Assembly: GCA_947683425.1 (NCBI GenBank)
Contig: CANTUQ010000296.1
Coordinates: forward strand, 372,001-436,000
DNA length: 64,000 nucleotides
Reading direction: 5' to 3'
Source: Excoecaria cochinchinensis
Lineage: Eukaryota > Streptophyta > Magnoliopsida > Malpighiales > Euphorbiaceae
Translations under genes and position numbers: made by a program
Notes under the pieces: generated by a model
Seen by the model: the letters and a program-made list of their open reading frames with translations, nothing else
Database searches by the model: none
Told to the model about the DNA's origin: nothing
In this document: one piece after another, positions 22,595-34,930 of the stretch
How positions within the stretch are numbered: the first letter of the stretch is position 1
Layout of the letters: each line of letters opens with the position of its first letter

Positions 22595-25084
22595 AAGTGG
22601 TGAAATTTTGGATCCGAGTCCAATAATTCGGGAGAACTTAATCGGAATAGCTACTGGAAGCTTGCCGGTCACAACGCATCGGGAATTGGCCTCGTCGGGA
22701 TTTTTACGGATTTCCCTAGGGGTACCCCTAGGGAAAATCGCCAGAATCGAAAAATCGTAAAAAGTGGTGAAATTTTGGATCCGAGTCCAATAATTCGGGA
22801 GAACTTGATCGGAATAGCTACTGGAAGCTTTCCGGTCACAACGCATCGGAAATTGGCCTCGTCGGGATTTTTACGGATTTCCCTAGGGGTACCCCTAGGG
22901 AAAATCGCCAGAATCGAAAAATCGTAAAAAGTGGTGAAATTTTGGATCCGAGTCCGATAATTCGGGAGAACTTGATCGGAATAGCTACTGGAAGCTTGCC
23001 GGTCACAACGCATCGGGAATTGGCCTCGTCGGAATTTTTACGTATTTCCCTAGGGGTACTCCTAGGGAAAATCGCCAGAATCGAAAAATCGTAAAAAGTG
23101 GTGAAATTTTGGATCCGAGTCCAATAATTCGGGAGAACTTGATCGGAATAGCTACTGGAAGCTTGCCGGTCACAACGCATCGGGAATTGGCCTCGTCGGG
23201 ATTTTTACGGATTTCCCTAAGGGTACCCCTAGGGAAAATCGCCAGAATCGAAAAATCGTAAAAAGTGGTGAAATTTTGGATCCGAGTCCAATAATTCGGG
23301 AGAACTTGATCGGAATAGCTACTGGAAGCTTGCCGGTCACAACGCATCGGGAATTGGCCTCGTCGGGATTTTTACGGATTTCCCTAGGGGTACCCCTAGG
23401 GAAAATCGCCAAGAATCGAAAAATCGTAAAAAGTGGTGAAATTTTGGATCCGAGTCCAATAATTCGGGAGAACTTGATCGGAATAGCTACTGGAAGCTTG
23501 CCGGTCACAACGCATCGGGAATTGGCCTCGTCGGGATTTTTACGGATTTCCCTAGGGGTAACCCTAGGGAAAATCGCCAGAATCGAAAAATCGTAAAAAG
23601 TGGTGAAATTTTGGATCCGAGTCCAATAATTCGGGAGAACTTGATCGGAATAGCTACTGGAAGCTTGCCGGTCACAACGCATCGGGAATTGGCCTCGTCG
23701 GGATCTGACGAATTTTTATGGATTTCCCTAGGGGTAACCCTAGGGAAAATCGCCAGAATCGAAAAATCGTAAAAAGTGGTGAAATTTTGGATCCGAGTCC
23801 AATAATTCGGGAGAACTTGATCGGAATAGCTACTGGAAGCTTGCCGGTCACAACGCATCGGGAATTGGCCTCGTCGGTATTTTTACGGATTTCCCTAGGG
23901 GTACCCCTAGGGAAAATCGCCAGAATCAAAAAATCGTAAAAAGTTGTGAAATTTTGGATCCGAGTCCAATAATTCGGGAGAACTTGATCGGAATAGCTAC
24001 TGGAAGCTTGCCGGTCACAACGCATCGGGAATTGGCCTCGTCGGGATTTTTACGGATTTCCCTAGGGGTACCCCTAGGGAAAATCGCCAGAATCGAAAAA
24101 TCGTAAAAAGTGGTGAAATTTTGGATCCGAGTCCAATAATTCGGGAGAACTTGATCGGAATAGCTACTGGAAGCTTGCCGGTCACAACGCATCGGGAATT
24201 GGCCTCGTCTGGATCTGACGAATTTTTACGGATTTCCCTAGGGTTACCCCTAGGGAAAATCGCCAGAATCGAAAAATCGTAAAAAGTGGTGAAATTTTGG
24301 ATCCGAGTCCAATAATTCGGGAGAACTTGATCGGAATAGCTACTGGAAGCTTGCCGGTCACAACGCATCGGGAATTGGCCTCGTCGGGATTTTTACGGAT
24401 TTCCCTAGGGGTACCCCTAGGGAAAATCGCCAGAATCGAAAAATGGTAAAAAGTGGTGAAATTTTGGATCCGAGTCCAATAATTCGGGAGAACTTGATCG
24501 GAATAGCTACTGGAAGCTTGCCGGTCACAACGCATCGGGAATTGGCCTCGTCGGGATTTTTACGGATTTCCCTAGGGGTACCCCTAGGGAAAATCGCCAG
24601 AATCGAAAAATCGTAAAAAGTGGTGAAATTTTGGATCCGAGTCCAATAATTCGGGAGAACTTGATCGGAATAGCTACTGGATGCTTTCCGGTCACAACGC
24701 ATCGGGAATTGGCCTCGTCGGGATTTTTACGGATTTCCCTAGGGGTACCCCTAGGGAAAATCGCCAGAATCGAAAAATCGTAAAAAGTGGTGAAATTTTG
24801 GATCCGAGTCCAATAATTCGGGAGAACTTGATCAGAATAGCTACTGGAAGCTTGCCGGTCACAACGCATCGGGAATTGGCCTCGTCGGACTTTTTACGTA
24901 TTTCCCTAGGGGTACTCCTAGGGAAAATCGCCAGAATCGAAAAATCGTAAAAAGTGGTGAAATTTTGGATCCGAGTCCAATAATTCGGGAGAACTTGATC
25001 GGAATAGCTACTGGAAGCTTGCCGGTCACAACGCATCGGGAATTGGCCTCGTCGGGATTTTTACGGATTTCCCTAAGGGTACCC

Positions 25085-26781
25085 CTAGGGAAAATCGCCA
25101 GAATCGAAAAATCGTAAAAAGTGGTGAAATTTTGGATCCGAGTCCAATAATTCGGGAGAACTTGATCGGAATAGCTACTGGAAGCTTGCCGGTCACAACG
25201 CATCGGGAATTGGCCTCGTCGGGATTTTTACGGATTTCCCTAGGGGTACCCCTAGGGAAAATCGCCAGAATCGAAAAATCGTAAAAAGTGGTGAAATTTT
25301 GGATCCGAGTCCAATAATTCGGGAGAACTTGATCGGAATAGCTACTGGAAGCTTGCCGGTCACAACGCATCGGGAATTGGCCTCGTCGGGATCTGACGAA
25401 TTTTTACGGATTTCCCTAGGGGTAACCATAGGGAAAATCGCCAGAATCGAAAAATCGTAAAAAGTGGTGAAATTTTGGATCCGAGTCCAATAATTCGGGA
25501 GAACTTGATCGGAATAGCTACTGGAAGCTTGCCGGTCACAACGCATCGGGAATTGGCCTCGTCGGGATTTTTACGGATTTCCCTAGGGGTACCCCTAGGG
25601 AAAATCGCCAGAATCGAAAAATCGTAAAAAGTTGTGAAATTTTGGATCCGAGTCCAATAATTCGGGAGAACTTGATCGGAATAGCTACTGGAAGCTTGCC
25701 GGTCACAACGCATCGGGAATTGGCCTCGTCGGGATTTTTACGGATTTTCCTAGGGGTACCCCTAGGGAAAATCGCCAGAATCGAAAAATCGTAAAAAGTG
25801 GTGAAATTTTGGATCCGAGTCCAATAATTCGGGAGAACTTGATCGGAATAGCTACTGGAAGCTTTCCGGTCACAACGCATCGGGAATTGGCCTCGTCGGG
25901 ATCTGACGAATTTTTACGGATTTCCCTAGGGGTACCCCTAGGGAAAATCGCCAGAATCAAAAAATCGTAAAAAGTGGTGAAATTTTGGATCCGAGTCCAA
26001 TAATTCGGGAGAACTTGATCGGAATAGCTACTGGAATCTTGCCGGTCACAACGCATCGGGAATTGGCCTCGTCGAAATTTTTACGGATTTCCCTAGGGGT
26101 ACTCCTAGGGAAAATCGCCAGAATCGAAAAATCGTAAAAAGTGGTGAAATTTTGGATCCGAGTCCAATAATTCGGGAGAACTTGATCGGAATAGCTACTG
26201 GAAGCTTGCCGGTCACAACGCATCGGGAATTGGCCTCGTCGGGATTTTTACGGATTTCCCTAGGGGTACCCCTAGGGAAAATCGACAGAATCGAAAAATC
26301 GTAAAAAATGGTGAAATTTTGGATCCGAGTCCAATAATTCGGGAGAACTTGATCGGAATAGCTACTGGAAGCTTGCCGGTCACAACGCATCGGGAATTGG
26401 CCTCGTCGGGATCTGACGAATTTTTACGGATTTCCCTAGGGGTAACCCTAGGGAAAATCGCCAGAATCGAAAAATCGTAAAAAGTGGTGAAATTTTGGAT
26501 CCGAGTCCAATAATTCGGGAGAACTTGATCGGAATAGCTACTGGAAGCTTGCCGGTCACAACGCATCGGGAATTGGCCTCGTCGGGATTTTTACGGATTT
26601 CCCTAGGGGTACCCCTAGGGAAAATCGCCAGAATCGAAAAATCGTAAAAAGTTGTGAAATTTTGGATCCGAGTCCAATAATTCGGGAGAACTTGATCGGA
26701 ATAGCTACTGGAAGCTTGCCGGTCACAACGCATCGGGAATTGGCCTCGTCGGGATTTTTACGGATTTTCCTAGGGGTACCC
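25085..26781. repeat. Copy 1 of a 1,697-bp decamer duplication
   Basis: Ten monomers (seven of 167 bp and three of 176 bp) repeat at an offset of 1,697 bp in 26782-28478. Shared private variants in order: GTAACCATAGGG near 25423, GTTGTGAAA near 25631, GCTTTCCGG near 25861, ATCAAAAAATCG near 25957, GGAATCTTGCC near 26034, CGTCGAAATTT near 26072, ATCGACAGAATCG near 26281, AAAAAATGGTG near 26304 and GTAACCC near 26442. I saw no clear difference between the copies. The left edge is placed after CCCTAAGGGT at about 25078, which the second copy lacks; edges are uncertain by tens of bases. Confidence 0.87.
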
Positions 26782-28478
26782 CTAGGGAAAATCGCCAGAA
26801 TCGAAAAATCGTAAAAAGTGGTGAAATTTTGGATCCGAGTCCAATAATTCGGGAGAACTTGATCGGAATAGCTACTGGAAGCTTGCCGGTCACAACGCAT
26901 CGGGAATTGGCCTCGTCGGGATTTTTACGGATTTCCCTAGGGGTACCCCTAGGGAAAATCGCCAGAATCGAAAAATCGTAAAAAGTGGTGAAATTTTGGA
27001 TCCGAGTCCAATAATTCGGGAGAACTTGATCGGAATAGCTACTGGAAGCTTGCCGGTCACAACGCATCGGGAATTGGCCTCGTCGGGATCTGACGAATTT
27101 TTACGGATTTCCCTAGGGGTAACCATAGGGAAAATCGCCAGAATCGAAAAATCGTAAAAAGTGGTGAAATTTTGGATCCGAGTCCAATAATTCGGGAGAA
27201 CTTGATCGGAATAGCTACTGGAAGCTTGCCGGTCACAACGCATCGGGAATTGGCCTCGTCGGGATTTTTACGGATTTCCCTAGGGGTACCCCTAGGGAAA
27301 ATCGCCAGAATCGAAAAATCGTAAAAAGTTGTGAAATTTTGGATCCGAGTCCAATAATTCGGGAGAACTTGATCGGAATAGCTACTGGAAGCTTGCCGGT
27401 CACAACGCATCGGGAATTGGCCTCGTCGGGATTTTTACGGATTTTCCTAGGGGTACCCCTAGGGAAAATCGCCAGAATCGAAAAATCGTAAAAAGTGGTG
27501 AAATTTTGGATCCGAGTCCAATAATTCGGGAGAACTTGATCGGAATAGCTACTGGAAGCTTTCCGGTCACAACGCATCGGGAATTGGCCTCGTCGGGATC
27601 TGACGAATTTTTACGGATTTCCCTAGGGGTACCCCTAGGGAAAATCGCCAGAATCAAAAAATCGTAAAAAGTGGTGAAATTTTGGATCCGAGTCCAATAA
27701 TTCGGGAGAACTTGATCGGAATAGCTACTGGAATCTTGCCGGTCACAACGCATCGGGAATTGGCCTCGTCGAAATTTTTACGGATTTCCCTAGGGGTACT
27801 CCTAGGGAAAATCGCCAGAATCGAAAAATCGTAAAAAGTGGTGAAATTTTGGATCCGAGTCCAATAATTCGGGAGAACTTGATCGGAATAGCTACTGGAA
27901 GCTTGCCGGTCACAACGCATCGGGAATTGGCCTCGTCGGGATTTTTACGGATTTCCCTAGGGGTACCCCTAGGGAAAATCGACAGAATCGAAAAATCGTA
28001 AAAAATGGTGAAATTTTGGATCCGAGTCCAATAATTCGGGAGAACTTGATCGGAATAGCTACTGGAAGCTTGCCGGTCACAACGCATCGGGAATTGGCCT
28101 CGTCGGGATCTGACGAATTTTTACGGATTTCCCTAGGGGTAACCCTAGGGAAAATCGCCAGAATCGAAAAATCGTAAAAAGTGGTGAAATTTTGGATCCG
28201 AGTCCAATAATTCGGGAGAACTTGATCGGAATAGCTACTGGAAGCTTGCCGGTCACAACGCATCGGGAATTGGCCTCGTCGGGATTTTTACGGATTTCCC
28301 TAGGGGTACCCCTAGGGAAAATCGCCAGAATCGAAAAATCGTAAAAAGTTGTGAAATTTTGGATCCGAGTCCAATAATTCGGGAGAACTTGATCGGAATA
28401 GCTACTGGAAGCTTGCCGGTCACAACGCATCGGGAATTGGCCTCGTCGGGATTTTTACGGATTTTCCTAGGGGTACCC
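26782..28478. repeat. Copy 2 of the 1,697-bp decamer duplication
   Basis: Adjacent direct copy of 25085-26781 with the same ordered variants, for example GTAACCATAGGG near 27120, ATCAAAAAATCG near 27654, CGTCGAAATTT near 27769 and AAAAAATGGTG near 27998. To its right (about 28479-29100) a related but shuffled set of monomers continues, including another CGTCGAAATTT with GTACTCC near 28788. That suggests a partial third round or an older 1,020-bp repeat inside the unit. Confidence 0.87.
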
Positions 28479-31400
28479 CTAGGGAAAATCGCCAGAATCG
28501 AAAAATCGTAAAAAGTGGTGAAATTTTGGATCCGAGTCCAATAATTCGGGAGAACTTGATCGGAATAGCTACTGGAAGCTTGCCGGTCACAACGCATCGG
28601 GAATTGGCCTCGTCGGGATCTGACGAATTTTTACGGATTTCCCTAGGGGTACCCCTAGGGAAAATCGCCAGAATCGAAAAATCGTAAAAAGTGGTGAAAT
28701 TTTGGATCCGAGTCCAATAATTCGGGAGAACTTGATCGGAATAGCTACTGGAAGCTTGCCGGTAACAACGCATCGGGAATTGGCCTCGTCGAAATTTTTA
28801 CGGATTTCCCTAGGGGTACTCCTAGGGAAAATCGCCAGAATCGAAAAATCGTAAAAAGTGGTGAAATTTTGGATCCGAGTCCAATAATTCGGGAGAACTT
28901 GATCGGAATAGCTACTGGAAGCTTGCCGGTCACAACGCATCGGGAATTGGCCTCGTCGGGATTTTTACGGATTTCCCTAGGGGTACCCCTAGGGAAAATC
29001 GCCAGAATCGAAAAATCGTAAAAAGTGGTGAAATTTTGGATCTGAGTCCAATAATTCGGGAGAACTTGATCGGAATAGCTACTGGAAGCTTGCCGGTCAC
29101 AACGCATCGGGAATTGGCCTCGTCGGGATTTTTACGGATTTCCCTAGGGGTACCCCTAGGTAAAATCGCCAGAATCGAAAAATCGTAAAAAGTGGTGAAA
29201 TTTTGGATCCGAGTCCAATAATTCGGGAGAACTTGATCGGAAAAGCTACTGGAAGCTTGCCGGTCACAACGCATCGGGAATTGGCCTCGTCGGGATCTGA
29301 CGAATTTTTACGGATTTCCCTAGGGGTAACCCTAGGGAAAATCGCCAGAATCGAAAAATCGTAAAAAGTGGTGAAATTTTGGATCCGAGTCCAATAATTC
29401 GGGAGAACTTGATCGGAATAGCTACTGGAAGCTTGCCGGTCACAACGCATCGGGAATTGGCCTCGTCGGGATTTTTACGGATTTCCCTAGGGGTACCCCT
29501 AGGGAAAATCGCCAGAATCGAAAAATCGTAAAAAGTGGTGAAATTTTGGATCCGAGTCCAATAATTCGGGAGAACTTGATCGGAATAGCTACTGGAAGCT
29601 TGCCGGTCACAACGCATCGGGAATTGGACTCGTCGGGATCTGACGAATTTTTACGGATTTCCCTAGGGGTACCCCTAGGGAAAATCGCCAGAATCGAAAA
29701 ATCGTAAAAAGTGGTGAAATTTTGGATCCGATTCCAATAATTCGGGAGAACTTGATCGGAATAGCTACTAGAAGCTTGCCGGTCACAACGCATCGGGAAT
29801 TGGCCTCGTCGGGATCTGACGAATTTTTACGGATTTCCCTAGGGTTACCCCTAGGGAAAATCGCCAGAATCGAAAAATCGTAAAAAGTGGTGAAATTTTG
29901 GATCCGAGTCCAATAATTCGGGAGAACTTGATCGGAATAGCTACTGGAAGCTTGCCGGTCACAACGCATCGGGAATTGGCCTCGTCGGGATTTTTACGGA
30001 TTTCCCTAGGGGTACCCCTAGGGAAAATCGCCAGAATCGAAAAATGGTAAAAAGTGGTGAAATTTTGGATCCGAGTCCAATAATTCGGGAGAACTTGATC
30101 GGAATAGCTACTGGAAGCTTGCCGGTCACAACGCATCGGGAATTGGCCTCGTCGGGATTTTTACGGATTTCCCTAGGGGTACCCCTAGGGAAAATCGCCA
30201 GAATCGAAAAATCGTAAAAAGTGGTGAAATTTTTGATCCGAGTCCAATAATTCAGGAGAACTTGATCGGAATAGCTACTGGATGCTTTCCGGTCACAACG
30301 CATTGGGAATTGGCCTCGTCGGGATTTTTACGGATTTCCCTAGGGGTACCCCTAGGGAAAATCGCCAGAATCGAAAAATCGTAAAAAGTGGTGAAATTTT
30401 GGATCCGAGTCCAATAATTCGGGAGAACTTGATCGGAATAGCTACTGGAAGCTTGCCGGTCACAACGCATCGGGAATTGGCCTCGTCGGGATCTGACGAA
30501 TTTTTACGGATTTCCCTAGGGGTACCCCTAGGGAAAATCGCCAGAATCGAAAAATCGTAAAAAGTGGTGAAATTTTGGATCCGAGTCCAATAATTCGGGA
30601 GAACTTGATCGGAATAACTACTGGAAGCTTGCCGGTCACAACGCATCGGGAATTGGCCTCGTCGGAATTTTTACGGATTTCCCTAGGGGTACTCCTAGGG
30701 AAAATCGCCAGAATCGAAAAATCGTAAAAAGTGGTGAAATTTTGGATCCGAGTCCAATAATTCGGGAGAACTTGATCGAAATAGCTACTGGAAGCTTGCC
30801 GGTCACAACGCATCGGGAATTGGCCTCGTCGGGATTTTTACGGATTTCCGTAGGGGTACCCCTAGGGAAAATCGCCAGAATCGAAAAATCGTAAAAAGTG
30901 GTGAAATTTTGGATCCGAGTCCAATAATTCGGGAGAACTTGATCGGAATAGCTACTGGAAGCTTGCCGGTCACAACGCATCGGGAATTGGCCTCGTCGGG
31001 ATCTGACGAATTTTTACGGATTTCCCTAGGGGTACCCCTAGGGAAAATCGCCAGAATCGAAAAATCGTAAAAAGTGGTGAAATTTTGGATCCGAGTCCAA
31101 TAATTCGGGAGAACTTGATCGGAATAGCTACTAGAAGCTTGCCGGTCACAACGCATCGGGAATTGGCCTCATCGGGATCTGACGAATTTTTACGGATTTC
31201 CCTAGGGTTACCCCTAGGGAAAATCGCCAGAATTGAAAAATCGTAAAAAGTGGTGAAATTTTGGATCCGAGTCCAATAATTCGGGAGAACTTGATCGGAA
31301 TAGCTACTGGAAGCTTGCCGGTCACAACGCATCGGGAATTGGCCTCATCGGGATTTTTACGGATTTCCCTAGGGGTACCCCTAGGGAAAATCGCCAGAAT

Positions 31401-31989
31401 CGAAAAATGGTAAAAAGTGGTGAAATTTTGGATCCGAGTCCAATAATTCGGGAGAACTTGATCGGAATAGCTACTGGAAGCTTGCCGGTCACAACGCATC
31501 GGGAATTGGCCTCGTCGGGATTTTTACGGATTTCCCTAGGGGTACCCCTAGGGAAAATCGCCAGAATCGAAAAATCGTAAAAAGTGGTGAAATTTTTGAT
31601 CCGAGTCCAATAATTCGGGAGAACTTGATCGGAATAGCTACTGGATGCTTTCCGGTCACAACGCATAGGGAATTGGCCTCGTCGGGATTTTTACGGATTT
31701 CCCTAGGGGTACCCCTAGGGAAAATCGCCAGAATCGAAAAATCGTAAAAAGTGGTGAAATTTTGGATCCGAGTCCAATAATTCGGGAGAACTTGATCGGA
31801 ATAGCTACTGGAAGCTTGCCGGTCACAACGCATCGGGAATTGGCCTCGTCGGAATTTTTACGTATTTCCCTAGGGGTACTCCTAGGGAAAATCGCCAGAA
31901 TCGAAAAATCATAAAAAGTGGTGAAATTTTGGATCCGAGTCCAATAATTCGGGAGAACTTGATCGAAATAGCTACTGGAAGCTTGCCGG
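28479..31989. repeat. Short-monomer-rich segment with a 1,363-bp-offset duplication
   Basis: About 29766-30475 matches about 31129-31838 at an offset of 1,363 bp. Shared markers are CTACTAGAAG (29768, 31131), AGGGTTACCCC (29841, 31204), AAATGGTAAAAAG (30042, 31405) and GGATGCTTTCCGG (30280, 31644). The part from AGGGTTACCCC to GGATGCTTTCC also occurs near 24240-24690, 5,601 bp upstream of the first of these, so this cassette exists three times. No gene-like or foreign sequence was seen. Confidence 0.8.
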
Positions 31990-34930
31990 TCACAAACGCA
32001 TCGGGAATTGGCCTCGTCGGGGATTTTTACGGATTTCCTTAAGGGTAACCCCTAGGGAAAATCGCCAGAATCGAAAAATCGTAAAAAGTGGTGAAATTTT
32101 GGATCCGAGTCCAATAATTCGGGAGAACTTGATCGGAATAGCTACTGGAAGCTTGCCGGTCACAACGCATCGGGAATTGGCCTCGTCGGGATTTTTACGG
32201 ATTTCCCTAGGGGTACCCCTAGGGAAAATCGCCAGAATCGAAAAATCGTAAAAAGTGGTGAAATTTTGGATCCGAGTCCAATAATTCGGGGAGAACTTGA
32301 TCGGAATAGCTACTGGAAGCTTGCCGGTCACAACGCATCGGGAATAGGCCTCGTCGGGATCTGACGAATTTTTACGGATTTCCCTAGGGGTAACCCTAGG
32401 GAAAATCGCCAGAATCGAAAAATCGTAAAAAGTGGTGAAATTTTGGATCCGAGACCAATAATTCGGGAGAACTTGATCGGGAATAGCTACTGGAAGCTTG
32501 CCGGTCACAACGCATCGGGAATTGGCCTCGTCGGAATTTTTTACGTATTTCCCTAGGGGTACTCCTAGGGAAAATCGCCAGAATCGAAAAATCGTAAAAA
32601 GTGGTGAAATTTTGGAATCCGAGTCCAATAATTCGGGAGAACTTGATCGAAATAGCTACTGGAAGCTTGCCGGTCACAACGCATCGGGAATTGGTCCTCG
32701 TCGGGATTTTTACGGATTTCCTAAGGTAACCCCTAGGGAAAATCGCCAGAATCGAAAAATCGTAAAAAGTGGTGAAATTTTGGATCCGAGTCCAATAATT
32801 CGGGAGAACTTGATCGGAATAGCTACTGGAAGCTTGCCGGTCACAACGCATCGGGAATTGGCCTCGTCGGGATTTTTACGGATTTCCCTAGGGGTACCCC
32901 TAGGGAAAATCGACAGAATCGAAAAATCGTAAAAAGTGGTGAAATTTTGGATCCGAGTCCAATAATTCGGGAGAACTTGATCGGAATAGCTACTGAAGCT
33001 TGCCGGTCACAACGCATCGGGAATAGGCCTCGTCGGGATCTGACGAATTTTTACGGATTTCCCTAGGGGTAACCCTAGGGAAAATCGCCAGAATCGAAAA
33101 ATCGTAAAAAGTGGTGAAATTTTGGATCCGAGTCCAATAATTCGGGAGAACTTGATCGGAATAGCTACTGGAAGCTTGCCGGTCACAACGCATCGGGAAT
33201 TGGCCTCGTCGGGATTTATACTGATTTCCCTAGGGGTACCCCTAGGGAAAATCGCCAGAATCGAAAAATCGTAAAAAGTTGTGAAATTTTGGATCCGAGT
33301 CCAATAATTCGGGAGAACTTGATCGGAATAGTACTGGAAGCTTGCCGGTCACAACGCATCGGGAATTGGCCCTCGTCGGGATTTTTACGGATTTCCCTAG
33401 GGGTACCCCTAGGGGAAAATCGCCAGAATCGAAAAATCGTAAAAAGTGGTGAAATTTTGATCCGAGTCCAATAATTCGGGAGAACTTGATCGGAATAGCT
33501 ACTGGAAGCTTGCCGGTCACAACGCATCGGGAATTGGCCTCGTCGGGATCTGACGAATTTTTACGGATTTCCCTAGGGGTACCCCTAGGGAAAATCGCCA
33601 GAATCGAAAAATCGTAAAAAGTGGTGAAATTTTGGATCCGAGTCCAATAATTCGGGAGAACATTGATCGGAATAACTACTGGAAGCTTGCCGGTCACAAC
33701 GCATCGGGAATTGGCCTCGTCGGAATTTTTACGGATTTCCCTAGGGGTACTCCTAGGGAAAATCGCCAGAATCGAAAAATCGTAAAAAGTGGTGAAATTT
33801 TGGATCCGAGTCCAATAATTCGGGAGAACTTGAATCGGAATAGCTACTGGAAGCTTGCCGGTCACAACGCATCGGGAATTGGCCTCGTCGGAATTTTTAC
33901 GGATTTCCCTAGGGGTACTCCTAGGGAAAATCGCCAGAATCGAAAAATCGTAAAAAGTGGTGAAATTTTGGATCCGAGTCCAATAATTCGGGAGAACTTG
34001 ATCGGAATAGCTACTGGAAGCTTGCCGGGTCACAACGCATCGGGAATTGGCCTCGTCGGGATTTTTACGGATTTCCCTAGGGGTACCCCTAGGGAAAATC
34101 GCCAGAATCGAAAAATCGTAAAATGTGGTGAAATTTTGGATCCGAGTCAAATAATTTGGGAGAACTTGATCGGAATAGCTACTGGAAGCTTTTCGGTCAC
34201 AACGCATCGGAATTGGCCTCGTCGGGATTTTTACGGATTTCCCTAGGGGTAACCCTAGGGAAAAATCGCCAGAATCGAAAAATCGTAAAAAGTGGTGAAA
34301 TTTTGGATCCGAGTCCAATAATTCGGGAGAACTTGATCGAATAGCTACTGGAAGCTTGCCGGGTCACAACGCATCGGGAATTGGCCTCGTCGGGATTTTT
34401 ACGGATTTCCCTAGGGGTACCCCTAGGGAAAATCGCCAGAATCGAAAAAATCGTAAAAAGTTGTGAAATTTTGGATCCGAGTCCAATAATTCGGGAGAAC
34501 TTGATCGGAATAGTTACTGGAAGCTTGCCGGTCACAACGCATCGGGAATTGGCCTCGTCGGGATTTTTACGGATTTCCCTAGGGGTACCCTAGGGAAAAT
34601 CGCCAGAATCGAAAAATCGTAAAAAGTGGTGAAATTTTGGATCCGAGTCCAATAATTCGGGAGAACTTGATCGGAATAGCTACTGGAAGCTTGCCGGTCA
34701 CAACGCATCGGGAATTGGCCTCGTCGGGATCTGACGAATTTTTACGGATTTCCCCTAGGGGTACCCCTAGGGAAAATCGCCAGAATCGAAAAAATCGTAA
34801 AAAGTGGTGAAATTTTGGATCCGAGTCCAATAATTCGGGAGAACTTGATCGGAATAACTACTGGAAGCTTGCCGGTCACAACGCATCGGGAATTGGCCTC
34901 GTCGGAATTTTTACGGATTTCTTCCCTAGG
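31990..34930. other. Indel-rich satellite patch, probable assembly/consensus errors
   Basis: Single-base insertions and deletions are rare elsewhere but cluster densely here. Insertions: CACAAACGC (31995), CGGGGATTT (32020), TTCGGGGAGAAC (32290), ATCGGGAATAG (32479), GGAATTTTTTACG (32540), TGGAATCCGAG (32615), TTGGTCCTCG (32695), GGCCCTCG (33371), TAGGGGAAAA (33415), GAACATTGATC (33662), CCGGGTCAC (34028, 34361), GGGAAAAATCG (34262), GAAAAAATCG (34447, 34793) and TTCCCCTAGG (34752). Deletions: TACTGAAGC (32995), ATAGTACTGG (33331), TTTTGATCCGAG (33458), GCATCGGAATT (34209) and GATCGAATAG (34340). Much of the patch has cleaner relatives elsewhere. It is still ordinary satellite. Confidence 0.8.
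33540..34930. repeat. Left copy of a duplication offset by about 1,861 bp
   Basis: Matches about 35400-36790. Shared markers: TTGAATCGG (33831, 35693), AAAATGTGGTG (34121, 35982), GAGTCAAATAATTTGGG (34146, 36007), CTTTTCGGTC (34190, 36051), GTAACCC (34251, 36111), GGAATAGTTACTGG (34509, 36369) and the one-base-short GGGGTACCCTAGGG (34583, 36441). The left copy additionally carries about nine single-base indels not present in the right copy, as listed for the indel-rich patch. A third copy of the AAAATGTGGTG to CTTTTCGG portion is at about 38178-38250. Confidence 0.85.

Larger units (their letters stand above)
17640..25084. repeat. Mixed satellite segment with a recurring three-monomer cassette
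   Basis: The regular trimer order breaks down and short monomers become common, especially after 21.2 kb. A cassette of three short monomers recurs at about 21.26, 22.93 and 24.79 kb (offsets 1,666 and 1,856 bp). The first has GGAATTTTTACGTATTT and GTACTCC, the second has CCCTAAGGGTACC, the third is near consensus. Related versions occur near 2.43, 5.71 and 10.9 kb. The segment also holds a 145-bp truncated monomer, a one-base deletion at about 18069 (GCATCGGAATT) and a one-base insertion near 23411 (GCCAAGAATCG). No non-satellite sequence was seen. Confidence 0.8.

Noticed and set aside
33242..34318. Longest open frame in the window, about 358 codons on the minus strand
   Set aside because: It exists only because single-base indels in the 31.99-34.93 kb patch keep one frame open across six monomers. 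The clean duplicate at 35.4-36.8 kb has no such frame. Its content is the same repeated satellite translation.
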